The translations under genes were made by a program, and so were the position numbers. Below the pieces are notes generated by a model. The model had not been told where the DNA came from and ran no database searches. It saw only the letters and a list, made by a program, of their open reading frames with translations. A stretch of 57,760 nucleotides of DNA, from contig NZ_LRFH01000001.1 of NCBI RefSeq assembly GCF_001641825.1, positions 1 to 57,760 on the forward strand, written 5' to 3'. The stretch comes from Guyparkeria sp. WRN-7 (GTDB taxonomy: Bacteria; Pseudomonadota; Gammaproteobacteria; Halothiobacillales; Halothiobacillaceae). Positions 8,516-20,847 of this stretch are shown piece after piece (positions within the stretch are counted from its first letter, which is position 1; every line of letters begins with the position of its first letter).

Positions 8516-9177
8516 TTCCGTCCTCCCGACTTGGCCGCGGCGCGGGCCATCAGCGCCGCGGCATCCATGTCACGCCAGCCGCGCGAGTCGCTACGACGGC
8601 GATAACGTCGCTGCGAGGCCTCGCGCAGGATCTCGCGGGCCTCGGCATTGCCCCCGCCGGCGGCCACGCCGCCGAAGGCCTGGCTGCGATAGCAGTGACA
8701 AAGCGCGACGGCGGCGGCATCCGCCCCGTCGGCCGAGGGCAATTCGTCCAGACCGGCCAGACGCTGGATCATGTGCGCCACCTGGCTCTTGTCGGCCTTG
8801 CCGCTGCCGACCACGGCCTGCTTGACCGTCGCCGGCATGTACTCCTCCACCGGCAGGCCGTGTCGTGTCGCCGCCGCGAGCGCCGCGCCGCGGGCCTGGG
8901 CCAGCTTGAGCGAGGAGGACTCACTGCGATACATGAAGATCTGCTCGATAGCGCACTCGTGCGGCTGATGGGTCTCGATCCATTCGGAAACCGCATCGAA
9001 AACGCCGCCCATGCGGGCGGCAAAGTCACCATGAGATGTGAGGGGCTGGCTCGCGAGCCCCAGGCAGCGCGCCCGACCACGGGCGAACTCGATCACCGCC
9101 AGCCCCAGCACGCGGGAGCCGGGGTCGATGCCGAGCACCCGTCGGGCGACGGGTTGCGCTGCCGGTTGCTCAGGCAT
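8512..9177 (-). CDS. ruvC: Crossover junction endodeoxyribonuclease RuvC
   Basis: RuvC resolves Holliday junctions by paired nicks. Acidic catalytic residues are visible in GIDPGSRV (D18), CAIEQIFM and the C-terminal [12 protein letters not shown]. At 221 residues it is about 45 longer than E. coli RuvC because of a basic C-terminal tail. It overlaps the 3' end of yebC by eight bases, a common order for yebC-ruvCAB in proteobacteria. Confidence 0.97.
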   Translation of the reverse strand: MPEQPAAQPVARRVLGIDPGSRVLGLAVIEFARGRARCLGLASQPLTSHGDFAARMGGVFDAVSEWIETHQPHECAIEQIFMYRSESSSLKLAQARGAALAAATRHGLPVEEYMPATVKQAVVGSGKADKSQVAHMIQRLAGLDELPSADGADAAAVALCHCYRSQAFGGVAAGGGNAEAREILREASQRRYRRRSDSRGWRDMDAAALMARAAAKSGGRK

Positions 9178-9910
9178 AGGCCTCGTCCGGGATCTCGCCG
9201 TTGTGGTAGACGTCCTGGACGTCGTCGAGGTCCTCGAGCATGTCGATCAGCTTGACCACCTTTTCGGCGGTCTCGCCCTCCACCGGCGCGTTGGTCGCGG
9301 CGCGCATGGTGACCTCGCTTTCCTCGGGCGGCAGGCCGGCGTCGATCATGGCCTGCTTGACGTCGCTGTAGGTCTCCGGCGTGGTGGTCACCTCGATCGA
9401 GTTGTCGTCGAACACCTCGATGTCCTCGGCACCCGCTTCCATCGCCGCCTCCATGACCGGGTCCTCGTCGCTGCCCGGCGGGTAGTAGAGCACCCCGAGG
9501 CGCGAGAACAGGAACGAGACCGAGCCGTCGGTGCCGAGGTTGCCGCCGTTCTTGGAGAAGGCGTGGCGCACGTCGGCGACCGTCCGGGTGTTGTTGTCGG
9601 TCATGCCGGTGACGTAGACCGCCACGCCACCCGGCCCGTAGCCCTCGAAGCTGACCTCGACGAAGTCCTGCCCCTCGAGATCACCGGCACCGCGCTTGGC
9701 GGCGCGTTCGATGGTGTCCTTGGGCATGTTCGCGGAGAGCGCCTTGTCCCATGCCAGGCGCAGGCGCGGGTTGGCCGCCGGGTCGGCATTGCCACCAGTG
9801 CGCGCGGCAACCGTGATCTCGCGGATGATCTTTGTCCAGATCTTGCCGCGTTTCTTGTCCTGCGCCGCCTTGCGGTGCTTGATGTTCGCCCACTTGCTGT
9901 GACCGGCCAT
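9170..9910 (-). CDS. YebC/PmpR family transcription/translation factor
   Basis: This is a YebC/TACO1-family protein. Members bind DNA as transcriptional regulators or, in other lineages, act on ribosomes at polyproline stretches; which role applies here cannot be read from sequence. The 246-residue protein starts with the family signature [15 protein letters not shown] and contains [12 protein letters not shown] in the middle domain. It is the first gene of the yebC-ruvCAB run. A leader of about 80 bases with a GC hairpin (9941-9955) separates it from the MFS gene behind. Confidence 0.96.
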   Translation of the reverse strand: MAGHSKWANIKHRKAAQDKKRGKIWTKIIREITVAARTGGNADPAANPRLRLAWDKALSANMPKDTIERAAKRGAGDLEGQDFVEVSFEGYGPGGVAVYVTGMTDNNTRTVADVRHAFSKNGGNLGTDGSVSFLFSRLGVLYYPPGSDEDPVMEAAMEAGAEDIEVFDDNSIEVTTTPETYSDVKQAMIDAGLPPEESEVTMRAATNAPVEGETAEKVVKLIDMLEDLDDVQDVYHNGEIPDEAYA

Positions 9911-9940
9911 CTTGTCGTTTCCTCGTCAAATGTGAAGCAA

Positions 9941-9955
9941 CCCCGCCTGGCGGGG
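9941..9955. terminator. Short GC hairpin between MFS gene and yebC
   Basis: CCCCGC and GCGGGG flank a three-base loop. On the minus strand only TT and mixed bases follow, so termination would be weak. It sits between the MFS stop (9995) and yebC start (9910), either as a terminator of the upstream operon or as a leader structure of yebC. Confidence 0.4.
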
Positions 9956-9994
9956 ATGGGTAAGATTGCGAGCCATTCTATCAAAGCCGGCCGG

Positions 9995-11229
9995 TCACCC
10001 CGACGACATCCGCCGGTCGGTGCGCCACCAGAAGCCCCACATCGCCAACGCGGCGAGATACAGCGTCGCCATACCGACCGCGAGTGCCAGCAGCGAGTCG
10101 GCCAGCTGCGCCACCAGCACCCCGGAGACGATGCCGGCGAAGGCCATCTGCGTCGCGGCCTGCAGGGCCGAGGCCAGGCCACGCTGGGCCGGCCAGTAGT
10201 CGAGCGCGGTGATATTGAGCGCCGGCATGGTGGTGGCCATGCCCATGACATAGAGCGTGATGGGCGTGACCGTCAGCCACACGCCGTGCACCTGGTCGGC
10301 CGGCTGCAGGCTTACCTGCAGCAGGTTGTAGAGCACCGCCAGCCCGCTGATCGAGAGCCCCAGCGCCATGGTCGCAGTCATGCTCAGCCTTCCGGCCAGC
10401 CAGCGGGTCATGCGGCTGCCGAGAATCAGTCCGGTCACCAATGGCACGAAGAATTTCCAGAAGTCAGTCTCGCGCTGGCCGAGGTGGTCGATCAGGATCA
10501 CCGGGGCGGCGGCGACATAAAGGAACATGCCGCCGAACAGCAGGGCGAACACCACGATCAGCTGCATGTAGCGCGGATGGGAAAAGGCGCGCAGGTAGCT
10601 TCGGGCGACGAAGCGCGGCGCGAACGACTGGCGTGCCTCGGGCCGGATCGTCTCGGGCAGCAGCCGCCAGATCGCCAGGGCCAGCAACAGGGCGAAGCCG
10701 AACAGGAACCAGAACACCGAGCGCCAGCCGAACCATTCGTGCAGCCAGCCGCCGATGATCGGCGCGGCCGCCGGCGCGGCGGCGAACACCAGCATGACAT
10801 TGGCCATCACCCGCTGGGCATCGGCCCCGGCGAACAGGTCGCGCACCAGCGCCCGGCCGATCACCACCCCGGCACCGGCCGCCAGCCCCTGCCCGACGCG
10901 GGCGGCGATCAGCTGCACGAGACTCTGCGAGATGGCGGCCAGCACCGTCATCACGGCGTAGGCCAGCAGGGCCAGCAGGATGACCCGCTTGCGGCCGAAG
11001 CTGTCGGCGGCCGGCCCGTAGAACAGCATCATCGAGCCGAAAGCGAGCAGGTAGAGGCTCAGGGTCTGCTGGACGGCTGCCTGGCCGACGCCGAACTCGT
11101 CGGCGATGGCGTGGAAGGACGGCAGGTAGGCATCGACGGTGAACGGCGCGAGCATCAACAGCCCGGCGATCACCAGGATCAGCACCGCGGCGCGGCGGCC
11201 CTGCGGGGATGTTTCGTCAGGCGCCCCGC

Positions 11230-11233
<4 letters not shown>
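9995..11233 (-). CDS. Bcr/CflA family MFS drug exporter
   Basis: This is a 12-helix major facilitator of the Bcr/CflA type, a proton-coupled inner-membrane exporter; relatives expel bicyclomycin, chloramphenicol or similar small molecules. The 412-residue protein has MFS motif A as [11 protein letters not shown] (about residues 73-83). The first helix carries [12 protein letters not shown], a signature of this subfamily. It uses a GTG start overlapping the stop of the glutaminase gene by four bases (GTGA). Substrate is unknown and there is no adjacent regulator. Confidence 0.9.
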
Positions 11234-11838
<605 letters not shown>

Positions 11839-11972
11839 TGCGGTTGCCACTCCATCATCAGGGTCGTCTGCTCGCCCGAAAGCAGGCGGCAGGGTGGGCG
11901 TAGGGCGATCAGTATAGCCGACGCAAACGTGGCGTCGACGGGGCCGCCTCTCCTCCGGCCCGAGCCGTCGAC

Positions 11973-12716
11973 TCAGTGGTATTTCTCGACAGTGATGTGC
12001 CCGGGCTCACGCCGGCGGTGACGACGCAGCCCGCGCGATTCGAGCTGCTGCTGGACCGCCTCGATCATGTCCGAGTTGCCGCACAGCATCACATGAGCAT
12101 CCTCGGGGCGCAGCGCGATACCGGCCAGCCGCTCGATATCACCCGAGGCCAGCGCTGCCGGGATACGTTCACGCAAGGCGCCGGCAACCACCTCGCGGGT
12201 CACGAGGGGCACGAAGGTGAGGCGATTGCCGTGCCGCTTGAGAAGCTCGCGAATCGTATCGTCGTAGACCCGATCCGACACGTGACGCACCGAATGGCAC
12301 AGCACCACTCGCTCGGCGCGCTGCCAGGGCTCCTCGGTCTTGAGCATGGACAGGAACGGCCCGAGCGCCGTGCCCGTGGCGAACAGCCACAGGCGACGAT
12401 GCTCGGGCGTCCGCGCCATGGTCATCGTGCCGGTCACCGAGGAATGCACGAACAGGGTATCGCCCGCTTCGAGCCGGGCCAGCCGGGGTGACAGCGGCCC
12501 CTCCGGCACGAGGTTGAACAGGATCTCGTGCGGCGTCTCGCCGGGGGCGTTGACCAGCGAATAGGGGCGCGCAATCCGTTCGCCGTCGACGTCCAGCCCG
12601 ACCCGGACGAACTGCCCGGCCTTGAATGCCGGCAGCGGCGCCTCGAAACGCAGCGAGAACAGACTGTCGTTCCAGCAGATCTTCTCGGTCACTGTCGCCT
12701 CAAGCCACTCGCCCAT
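11973..12716 (-). CDS. fpr: Ferredoxin/flavodoxin-NADP+ reductase
   Basis: Fpr is an FAD enzyme exchanging electrons between NADPH and ferredoxin or flavodoxin, used in iron-sulfur repair and oxidative-stress defence. The 247-residue protein shows the FAD-binding RPYSLVN (about residues 50-56), the NADP-binding [11 protein letters not shown] (about 115-125), [10 protein letters not shown], and the C-terminal VEKYH with aromatic residue over FAD. Length matches E. coli Fpr. It stands alone between an EamA permease and trpG, with gaps of about 100 bases on both sides. Confidence 0.95.
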   Translation of the reverse strand: MGEWLEATVTEKICWNDSLFSLRFEAPLPAFKAGQFVRVGLDVDGERIARPYSLVNAPGETPHEILFNLVPEGPLSPRLARLEAGDTLFVHSSVTGTMTMARTPEHRRLWLFATGTALGPFLSMLKTEEPWQRAERVVLCHSVRHVSDRVYDDTIRELLKRHGNRLTFVPLVTREVVAGALRERIPAALASGDIERLAGIALRPEDAHVMLCGNSDMIEAVQQQLESRGLRRHRRREPGHITVEKYH

Positions 12717-12812
12717 TGTTCACCTCGTTTGGTTGCAGTCCTCTCGTCGGAACCGGGGATGCCCGACCGCAAAAAGTGTAGCGACGCCCTGCCCGCCCCG
12801 CAGGACCGGCTG

Positions 12813-13754
12813 TCAGGCTTGCGCCTGCTTGCGCCGCTGACGACGCTGGTAGAGCGTGATCATCAAGAGTGCCGACAGGATCAGGCCGATGCCGAGCTGC
12901 TTGACCGGCCCGGGCGTCTCGCCCAGCACCAGCCAGGCACTCAGCACGCCGATGCCGGGCACCAGTAATGCACCGAAGCCCGCCACCCACGTCGGCAGGT
13001 GATGCAGTGAATAGACCCACAGCAGCCAGCCGATCGCGCCGGCAAGCAGGACGTTGTAGAACAATCCCCAGAAGAAATTGGGCGTGGGATCGATGGCGAA
13101 AGGCTCGGCCCAGAGCGCCACGCCGACCAGCAACAACCCGCCGTACAGCATCTGCCAGGCCGTCAGGCTCAACAGGTCCGGCTGATAGCGATGGTAATAG
13201 CGCTTCTGCCAGATCGCACCCAGCGCCCAGCCGAAGCACGAGGCAAAGGCGAGCCCGACTGCGCCGAGCGCGAGCGCCTTCTCCCATGGCGAGATCAGCA
13301 GCACCAGCCCGGGCAACGCCAGGCCAATGGCCAGCAACTGGACGCCGGTGATGCGTTCGTGCAGCGCAAAATGGGCCATCAGCGTCAGCCACAACGGCAT
13401 CATGAACACGATCACGGCGGTCTCGCCGGCGGCACCGGTCTCCAGCGCCCACATCATGAAACCGACGAAGGCGGCCGTCTGGAACAGACCGATCGGCAGC
13501 ACGTAGAACAATGGCGGCGGTTGCAGTCGCTTGCCGGCCAGCGGCAGGAGCGCAATCAGCAGCAGTGCCGGCAGGACGGTGCGCAGCGCGGCGAACCAGG
13601 CCGGCGAGACATCCGCCAGCACGGCCTTCATCACCACCCAGTTGTAACCCCAGAGAATGCCGAGCAGCAGCAATGCCAGCAGTGGCATCAAGGTAATCGG
13701 CGCGCTTGCAGGAATATCGCGATCCGCGACGGGACCGGGGGTCGATTCGTTCAT
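12813..13754 (-). CDS. EamA/DMT family transporter
   Basis: This is a ten-helix drug/metabolite transporter with two EamA repeats, an inner-membrane permease whose substrate cannot be predicted. From the ATG at 13754 it has 313 residues. A start at 13856 is open but adds about 34 non-hydrophobic residues. The first helix contains [15 protein letters not shown], typical of the family's WG.N motif. The second repeat begins near residue 160 ([11 protein letters not shown]). The last residues are basic (RRQRRKQA), placing the C-terminus in the cytoplasm. Confidence 0.88.
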   Translation of the reverse strand: MNESTPGPVADRDIPASAPITLMPLLALLLLGILWGYNWVVMKAVLADVSPAWFAALRTVLPALLLIALLPLAGKRLQPPPLFYVLPIGLFQTAAFVGFMMWALETGAAGETAVIVFMMPLWLTLMAHFALHERITGVQLLAIGLALPGLVLLISPWEKALALGAVGLAFASCFGWALGAIWQKRYYHRYQPDLLSLTAWQMLYGGLLLVGVALWAEPFAIDPTPNFFWGLFYNVLLAGAIGWLLWVYSLHHLPTWVAGFGALLVPGIGVLSAWLVLGETPGPVKQLGIGLILSALLMITLYQRRQRRKQAQA

Positions 13755-13945
13755 GCGCTCACCGGCGGTTTCGGGAAGGGGCGGCGATGGTAGCAGCCCG
13801 CTGTGGTCGACGGGGAGCCGTCCCGCGGGGATGGAACTGGAGCAAGCCAGGCGCATCCCACCTATTGTGTACTTGGCCGTTCCATTTTCACGGCCGCCCC
13901 GGGCTTCGACACGTCGGGGTTATCGCGTCAAAAGGAGGTAGCCAC

Positions 13946-14110
13946 ATGCTTTCCTGGGCACTCGTGTTCCTGATCGTGGGCATCATCGCCGGCGTGCTTG
14001 GCCTGAGCGGCATCGCCGGTGCGGCCACCCAGATCGCCTGGATCCTGTTCGTGGTCGGCCTGATCCTGGCCATCGTCTTCTTTCTCATGGGCCGGCGCCC
14101 CCCCGTCTGA
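13946..14110 (+). CDS. Small DUF1328 family membrane protein (YtjA-like)
   Basis: This 54-residue protein is almost entirely two hydrophobic helices with a glycine-rich turn ([17 protein letters not shown]). That pattern matches the DUF1328/YtjA family of uncharacterised, often stress-linked, small inner-membrane proteins. A near-perfect Shine-Dalgarno AAAGGAGGT lies seven bases before the ATG, suggesting strong translation. It is followed by a good intrinsic terminator, so it is a single-gene transcript. It is short enough to be missed by automated callers. Function is unknown. Confidence 0.88.
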   Translation: MLSWALVFLIVGIIAGVLGLSGIAGAATQIAWILFVVGLILAIVFFLMGRRPPV

Positions 14111-14137
14111 CCGCTCTCGACTCGGAAAGGCATCGTG

Positions 14138-14169
14138 AAAACCCCGGCAACGCCGGGGTTTCGTTTTTC
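14138..14169 (+). terminator. Intrinsic terminator after the DUF1328 gene
   Basis: A GC-rich stem AAACCCCGGC/GCCGGGGTTT with a short loop is followed by TTTCGTTTTTC on the plus strand, 28 bases after the stop codon at 14110. Confidence 0.85.
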
Positions 14170-14306
14170 GTGCATGCCGACGTCAAAAAAGCGCACTGTC
14201 GTCGACACGGCGACATCGAACGATGCGTTGGCTACCATCGGCTGGTGCCATGGATGCCCGGCACGACCAAAGGACGCCTAAAACGAACGACAAAGGAGCC
14301 AGTCAC

Positions 14307-14669
14307 ATGGAAGCCCAACCCTCTGCCACCGACATCCGCTCGATCATCGAACCGCTCGCCCGCGGCAAATTCTGGATGCAGCTGATCGGCGTGATGATGA
14401 TCATCTACGGTGCCATCACCGCGCTGTCGATCGTCGGCATCATCATCGCGTGGATCCCCATCTGGGCCGGGGTGGTACTGATGCAGGCCGCCGGAGCCAT
14501 CCATCGCGCCTACACCACGAACGAGCCCCAGGAGGCGAGCTACGCCATGGGCAAGATCCGGATCTACTTCACGATCTTCGGCGTGCTGACCCTGCTCGGC
14601 CTGGTGATGATGATCGTCAGCATGATCTTCGGCATCGGCGCCGGGATGATGGGAGCGGCCAGCTTCTGA
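14307..14669 (+). CDS. Small membrane protein, probably DUF5362 family
   Basis: A 120-residue protein with an N-terminal soluble stretch (EAQPSATDIRSIIEPLARGK). Two closely spaced hydrophobic helices follow (about residues 24-60, including IYGAITALSIVGIIIAWIPI). A third helix is near the C-terminus (about 85-112), with Gly/Met-rich end. The pattern resembles DUF5362 proteins; function is unknown. The ATG at 14307 has AAAGGAG eight bases upstream. This leader closely resembles that of the DUF1328 gene 360 bases upstream. A start further upstream (14223) would add residues without hydrophobic or conserved character. Confidence 0.82.
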   Translation: MEAQPSATDIRSIIEPLARGKFWMQLIGVMMIIYGAITALSIVGIIIAWIPIWAGVVLMQAAGAIHRAYTTNEPQEASYAMGKIRIYFTIFGVLTLLGLVMMIVSMIFGIGAGMMGAASF

Positions 14670-14690
14670 CGCGCCCCATCGTCTGTGCAT

Positions 14691-14726
14691 GAAAAAGCCC
14701 CCGGCCGGAACCGGGGGCTTTTTTCT
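14691..14726 (+). terminator. Bidirectional intrinsic terminator between the DUF5362-like gene and thiC
   Basis: AAAAAGCCCCCGG and CCGGGGGCTTTTTT form a long stem flanked by A-run and T-run, so it can terminate both the plus-strand small gene (stop 14669) and the minus-strand thiC (stop 14746). Confidence 0.92.
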
Positions 14727-14745
14727 GTTCGGCGGGAGCGGCCGA

Positions 14746-16823
<2,078 letters not shown>

Positions 16824-16873
16824 GTGTGACGACTGCCCCAGCTTGCGCTGAAACAGTCCCATCAAGGGGCGCA

Positions 16874-16902
16874 ACGCTACCCCAGCGGACAGAAAACAAC
16901 AA
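16874..16902 (-). promoter_or_regulatory. Candidate promoter of the thiC riboswitch transcript
   Basis: On the minus strand TTGTTG (plus-strand 16897-16902) and TAGCGT (16874-16879) are separated by 17 bases, about 45 bases upstream of the aptamer. The -10 is a poor match, so this is tentative. The 395-base interval 16636-17029 otherwise holds the riboswitch and the plus-strand promoter at 16966. Confidence 0.35.
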
Positions 16903-16965
16903 GTTCCCGCACCGCTTTCAGACACTTAGGCGCGCTACCCGCCTCGCATCACCCGCTGCGGGAAG

Positions 16966-16994
16966 TTGCCCAGGCGGGGGAAAACCCGTAAATT
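16966..16994 (+). promoter_or_regulatory. Candidate promoter of the PCMT-family gene
   Basis: TTGCCC (16966-16971) and TAAATT (16989-16994) are separated by exactly 17 bases. The predicted start near 17001 gives a leader of about 29 bases to the ATG at 17030. Confidence 0.55.
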
Positions 16995-17029
16995 ACCGCG
17001 CACTCAATTTCCCGACGACGAGCCTCATC

Positions 17030-17689
17030 ATGCCCACCGACATCGAACTGGCCCGCTTCAACATGGTCGAGCAGCAGATCCGCCCCTGGGACGTGCTCGA
17101 CAAGCGCGTTCTGGAGGTGTTCTTCAACGTCCCGCGCGAGCGCTTCGTCCCGGACGCCGAGCGCGTCCACGCCTTCGCCGACGTCGCCGTGCCGATCGGC
17201 CATGGCCAGACCATGCTGCCGCCGGTGGTCGAGGGGCGAATCCTGCAATACCTGCAGATCCAGCCGAACGAGCGCGTGCTGGAAATCGGCACTGGCAGCG
17301 GCTTTTTCACCGCCTGCCTGGCCTCGCTGGGCAACAGCGTGCGCTCGGTCGACCTGTTCGAGGACTTCACCGAGCGCGCCGGCGGGCTGCTCGCCGAGCT
17401 GGGCTTCGAGCGCGTGGTGCTCGAGACCGGTGATGCCCACAACGGCTGGGCCAACGACGAGCGCTTCGACGTGATCGTCTTCACCGGCGCGCGCGCCAGC
17501 ATGCCGGAGGCCTCTCTCCGCCAGCTCAACGTCGGCGGCCGTCTGCTCGCCATCACCGGCACCGGCCCGATACAGACCGTTTCCATGGTCACCCGCGAAT
17601 CCGAGACCCAGTTCCGCACCGATTCGCTGTTCGAGACCCGCACGGCCTACCTGATCGGCGCCGAGCCCCAGCCGGCATTCTCCCTCTGA
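17030..17689 (+). CDS. pcm: Protein-L-isoaspartate O-methyltransferase family protein
   Basis: A SAM-dependent methyltransferase of the PCMT family, whose classic members methylate isoaspartyl residues to start protein repair. The 219-residue protein has the PCMT N-terminal region (VEQQIRPWDVLD), the conserved GHGQTMLPPVV segment (about residues 62-72) and SAM motif I VLEIGTGSGFFTA (about 84-96). It is the variant often found directly upstream of tolC in proteobacteria, and true isoaspartate repair by this variant is not assured. A strong hairpin terminator follows. It starts at the first ATG after a good promoter. Confidence 0.85.
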   Translation: MPTDIELARFNMVEQQIRPWDVLDKRVLEVFFNVPRERFVPDAERVHAFADVAVPIGHGQTMLPPVVEGRILQYLQIQPNERVLEIGTGSGFFTACLASLGNSVRSVDLFEDFTERAGGLLAELGFERVVLETGDAHNGWANDERFDVIVFTGARASMPEASLRQLNVGGRLLAITGTGPIQTVSMVTRESETQFRTDSLFETRTAYLIGAEPQPAFSL

Positions 17690-17730
17690 GACGCCGGCCG
17701 CCGCCCTGCGGGCAAGGCGTGATCTGACGA

Positions 17731-17768
17731 AACGGCCCCGGTATCTCGACCGGGGCCGTTCTGCGTTA
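17731..17768 (+). terminator. Terminator-like hairpin after the PCMT gene
   Basis: An 11-bp perfect stem (AACGGCCCCGG at 17731-17741, complement at 17750-17760) with an eight-base loop is followed by CTGCGTT. The stem is very stable but the U-run is poor. Confidence 0.65.
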
Positions 17769-17924
17769 AGCTCGACATTACCGTCAGGGGATGCGGCGGG
17801 GCCGATCGACGGCCCGCCTCGCGCCCCGACAAGCGCTCTGGCGTTGGGCCAGGCGCTGGGGTATCGTGCCGATAGTTAGCAGGCTAATAAATTACGCATC
17901 CAACCCGTCCGAGGACCCACGACC

Positions 17925-19439
17925 ATGCCAGTCCGTCGCCTCAAACCCGCAACCGGCCGGGGCGCCACCCGCAGCCTTGCCCGACCGTTCCGCCGTGCCG
18001 CCCTGTCGGTCGCCATCGGCGCGAGCCTCTCGCTGGCAAGCGGCGCGGCAGCGGCTGCCGACCTCCTGGACATCTACGCCCTGGCCGAACAGAACGACCA
18101 ACAGCTGCGGTCGGCACAGCAGCAGCGGCTCTCGGTCGAGCAGAACATTCCGATCGAGCGGGCCGACCTCTTGCCCCAGGTCGGCGGCACAGCGGGCGTG
18201 AACTACACGCATACCCGCTTCCTCGACGGCGCCGCCGGCAGCTCGGACGTGATCAAGGGCAGCGGCCGCAACATCGCGCTGAATCTCTCGCAGACGATCT
18301 ACAACCGCACGGAGAACCTGCAACTCGACATCGCCGAACTGCAGGTCCGCCAGGCCGACATCGACTACGAACAGGCGCGCCAGGACCTGATCCTGCGCAC
18401 CGGCCAGGCCTACTTCCAGGTACTCAATGCCGACGCCCAGCTGCAGCTGGCCAAGGCGAACCGCACCGCGCTCAAGCGCCAGCTCGAACGCGCCCAGCGC
18501 CAGTACGAAGTGGGCCTGGTGGCCGTGACCGACGTCGCCGACGCCCAGTCGCAGTACGACCAGGCCAATGCGCAGATCATCGCGGCCCGCAACGCGCTCA
18601 ACAACGCCGAGGCGGCGCTGGCGACCATCATCGGCAAGAACGAGACGGAACTGGACGACATCCGCACCAACCTCGATGTCACCACCCCGCAACCGGCCGA
18701 TCCGCAAGAGTGGATCGACCTGGCACTGGAGCAGAATCTCGGACTGCAGAGCGCGGTCGTCGGCACCCGGATCGCGCAGCAGAATGTCGACATGGCCCGC
18801 TCGCAGCGCGCGCCGACCGTCAGTCTGGAAGGCAGTTACGGCTATGACAACAGCCCCAGCCAGTTCAGTGGCCGCAGCGAGACGCTCAACGGCCAGGTGG
18901 GGGTGCAACTGAACCTGCCTATCTACACCGGTGGGCGCATCAACGCGCAGTCACGTCAGGCCGCCTTCGACTACCAGCGCAGCCAGTTCGACCTCGAGGC
19001 CCAGCGCCGCCAGGTACGCCAGCGGACCTCCGACAGCTACCGTGGCGTGCAGACCTCGATCAGCGAGATCACGGCGTTCCAGCAGGCGGTCGAATCCGCC
19101 CGCACCAGCCTGGTGGCCACCGAAGCCGGCTACGGTGTGGGCACGCGCACGATCGTCGACGTCCTGAACGCGGAGCTGCGGGTATTCGAAGCCATGGCCG
19201 ACTACCTCGACGCCCGCTACAGCTACATCACCAACCTGCTGCAGCTGAAGGCCGATACCGGCCAGCTGACGGTCGCCGACCTCGAGGCGATCAACCGCCA
19301 GCTCACCGAGCAGAAAACCAATGCCCTGATCGCGCCGCTGATGAGTTCCTCGAAGGGCGAAGGGGCGAGCTCGGCCGAGACCGAGATGATGCAGCGCGTC
19401 CTCGAGCGCGCTCGCCGGACGGTCGACGGCGGGCAATAA
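17925..19439 (+). CDS. tolC: TolC family outer membrane efflux channel
   Basis: TolC is the trimeric outer-membrane duct used by RND/ABC/MFS tripartite pumps and type I secretion. The 504-residue protein begins with a long basic, Sec-type signal (cleavage near AAAAADLL, about residue 45). Two structural repeats follow, each with a beta pair and long helices. Recognisable segments are DLLDIYALAEQND near the mature N-terminus, GQAYFQVLNADAQL, GLVAVTDVADAQSQYD (first repeat) and GVGTRTIVDVLNAELRVFEA (second repeat). The leader has GAGGA upstream of the ATG. It converges on waaA with only nine bases between stop codons. Confidence 0.95.
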   Translation: MPVRRLKPATGRGATRSLARPFRRAALSVAIGASLSLASGAAAAADLLDIYALAEQNDQQLRSAQQQRLSVEQNIPIERADLLPQVGGTAGVNYTHTRFLDGAAGSSDVIKGSGRNIALNLSQTIYNRTENLQLDIAELQVRQADIDYEQARQDLILRTGQAYFQVLNADAQLQLAKANRTALKRQLERAQRQYEVGLVAVTDVADAQSQYDQANAQIIAARNALNNAEAALATIIGKNETELDDIRTNLDVTTPQPADPQEWIDLALEQNLGLQSAVVGTRIAQQNVDMARSQRAPTVSLEGSYGYDNSPSQFSGRSETLNGQVGVQLNLPIYTGGRINAQSRQAAFDYQRSQFDLEAQRRQVRQRTSDSYRGVQTSISEITAFQQAVESARTSLVATEAGYGVGTRTIVDVLNAELRVFEAMADYLDARYSYITNLLQLKADTGQLTVADLEAINRQLTEQKTNALIAPLMSSSKGEGASSAETEMMQRVLERARRTVDGGQ

Positions 19440-19448
19440 CCGGCCAGC

Positions 19449-20687
19449 TCAGTCGCCGGCCTCGAGCCACGTCGCCAGACGGTCGGCCAGCCGCTCGGCC
19501 GCGCCGCGATGACCGGCGATCACGGCACGAGCGCGCTCGCCAGCCGCCGCCCAGGGCGCCGGTGCATCGAAGCACTCGATCACCGCCGCAGCGAGTGACT
19601 CCGCGTCCGCCACCTCGCGCTCGCCGCCGGCATCCGCCAGTGCGGAGAACACCGCCCGGAAATTGTGCACATGAGGCCCCGTCAGCACGGCCCGTCCTAC
19701 CGCCGCCGGCTCCAGCGGGTTGTGCCCGCCGACCGGTTCGAGCGAACCGCCCATGAAGACGACCGGCACCTCGGCGAAGCGCTCGCCCAGGATCCCGGCC
19801 CGGTCGATCACCTCAACGTCCGCATGCCCGGCCTGCCCGCCGGCCTGCCAAGGCCGCACCGAGAATCCCGCCGACTCGACCTGCCGCATGACCTCCGCGG
19901 CACGCTCCGGGTGGCGCGGCACCAGGATCAGGCGTGCATCGGGATACGATTCGCGAATGCGTGCCTGGGCCGCCAGCACCTGCGCCTCCTCGCCCGGGTG
20001 GGTACTGGCCGCCAGCCAGGTATGCGCCCGCTCGTCCGGGACGGGCGGTATCGTCTCGGCCACCGGCAGGTCGAACTTGAGATTGCCGCAATCGGCCGTC
20101 CGGGGCGCCCCCAGCGCGGCGAATCGCTCACGGTCCTGGTCGGACTGCGCGCAGATCAGATCGATACCGGCCAGCACCTCGCGCAGCAGCGGCCCGCCCC
20201 AGCGCCGGTATCGGGCAAAGGAGCGGTCGGAAAGGCGGGCGTTCGCGACCATCACCGGCACGCCGCGGCGGTTCGCCTCGCGCACCAGGTTGGGCCACAG
20301 CTCGGTCTCCATTACCACCATGACGCGCGGACGCAACCGCCGCAGCACGCGCCGCTGCACGCCTGCATAGTCGTAGGGGGCATAGAAGTGGGGCAGCCCG
20401 AGCGACCGGGCCGCCTCGGCACCGGTCTCGGTCGTGGTGCTCAAGACGATCGGCAGATCCGGCCAGCGCGCACGCAACGCCGCGACCAGCATCCCCGCCG
20501 CACGCGCCTCGCCCAGCGAGACGGCGTGCAGCCAGATACCGCCCTGCGGCAGCCCGTCGCGCAGCCGGCCGAACTGCTCGAACCGACGCCGTCGGCCGGA
20601 GCGAGCCTGCCGGTAGCGACGCCAGGCATCCCAGACGAGCCAGGGGGCAAGCAGGCCGAGCGCGAGTTGATACTGCCAGCGCCTCAC
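19449..20687 (-). CDS. waaA: 3-deoxy-D-manno-octulosonic acid (Kdo) transferase WaaA
   Basis: WaaA (KdtA) adds Kdo residues from CMP-Kdo to lipid IVA at the cytoplasmic face of the inner membrane. The 412-residue protein has an N-terminal anchor helix (about residues 4-20), the family segment GGIWLHAVSLGEARAA (about 50-65), TTTTETG-like acceptor region and GGSLEPVGGHNPLEPAAVG (about 315-333) in the donor-binding half. A GTG start is used. It faces tolC tail to tail and is divergent from the acyltransferase gene, opening the envelope-sugar cluster. Confidence 0.96.
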   Translation of the reverse strand: MRRWQYQLALGLLAPWLVWDAWRRYRQARSGRRRRFEQFGRLRDGLPQGGIWLHAVSLGEARAAGMLVAALRARWPDLPIVLSTTTETGAEAARSLGLPHFYAPYDYAGVQRRVLRRLRPRVMVVMETELWPNLVREANRRGVPVMVANARLSDRSFARYRRWGGPLLREVLAGIDLICAQSDQDRERFAALGAPRTADCGNLKFDLPVAETIPPVPDERAHTWLAASTHPGEEAQVLAAQARIRESYPDARLILVPRHPERAAEVMRQVESAGFSVRPWQAGGQAGHADVEVIDRAGILGERFAEVPVVFMGGSLEPVGGHNPLEPAAVGRAVLTGPHVHNFRAVFSALADAGGEREVADAESLAAAVIECFDAPAPWAAAGERARAVIAGHRGAAERLADRLATWLEAGD

Positions 20688-20810
20688 GCCGACACCACGG
20701 GACCAGGAGACGACGAGGGCGGCCGGCAGACGAATCGATTCAAATGCATGTCGATCATTATCCCTGAGGGAGGGACCGATTGAACAGGCAAGGCAAGGTC
20801 GGCATGCGCA

Positions 20811-20839
20811 TTCCTATTCGGCCGGCGCTTCCCTAAAAT
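20811..20839 (+). promoter_or_regulatory. Candidate promoter giving a near-leaderless acyltransferase mRNA
   Basis: TAAAAT (20834-20839) is preceded, 17 bases upstream, by TTCCTA, a half match to TTGACA. The -10 ends only eight bases before the ATG at 20848, and no Shine-Dalgarno is present in between. Confidence 0.35.
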
Positions 20840-20847
20840 GCCAGCCC

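Noticed and set aside
6299-8605. A 768-residue plus-strand open frame opposite ybgC, ruvB and ruvA
   Set aside because: It is a shadow of strongly conserved minus-strand genes with coupled starts.
14223-14306. An N-terminal extension of the DUF5362-like protein
   Set aside because: The upstream ATGs have no ribosome site, and the ATG at 14307 has a strong one. The extra residues are polar and unlike the family.
19440-19448. A terminator between tolC and waaA
   Set aside because: Only nine bases separate the stop codons and no stem or U-run fits.
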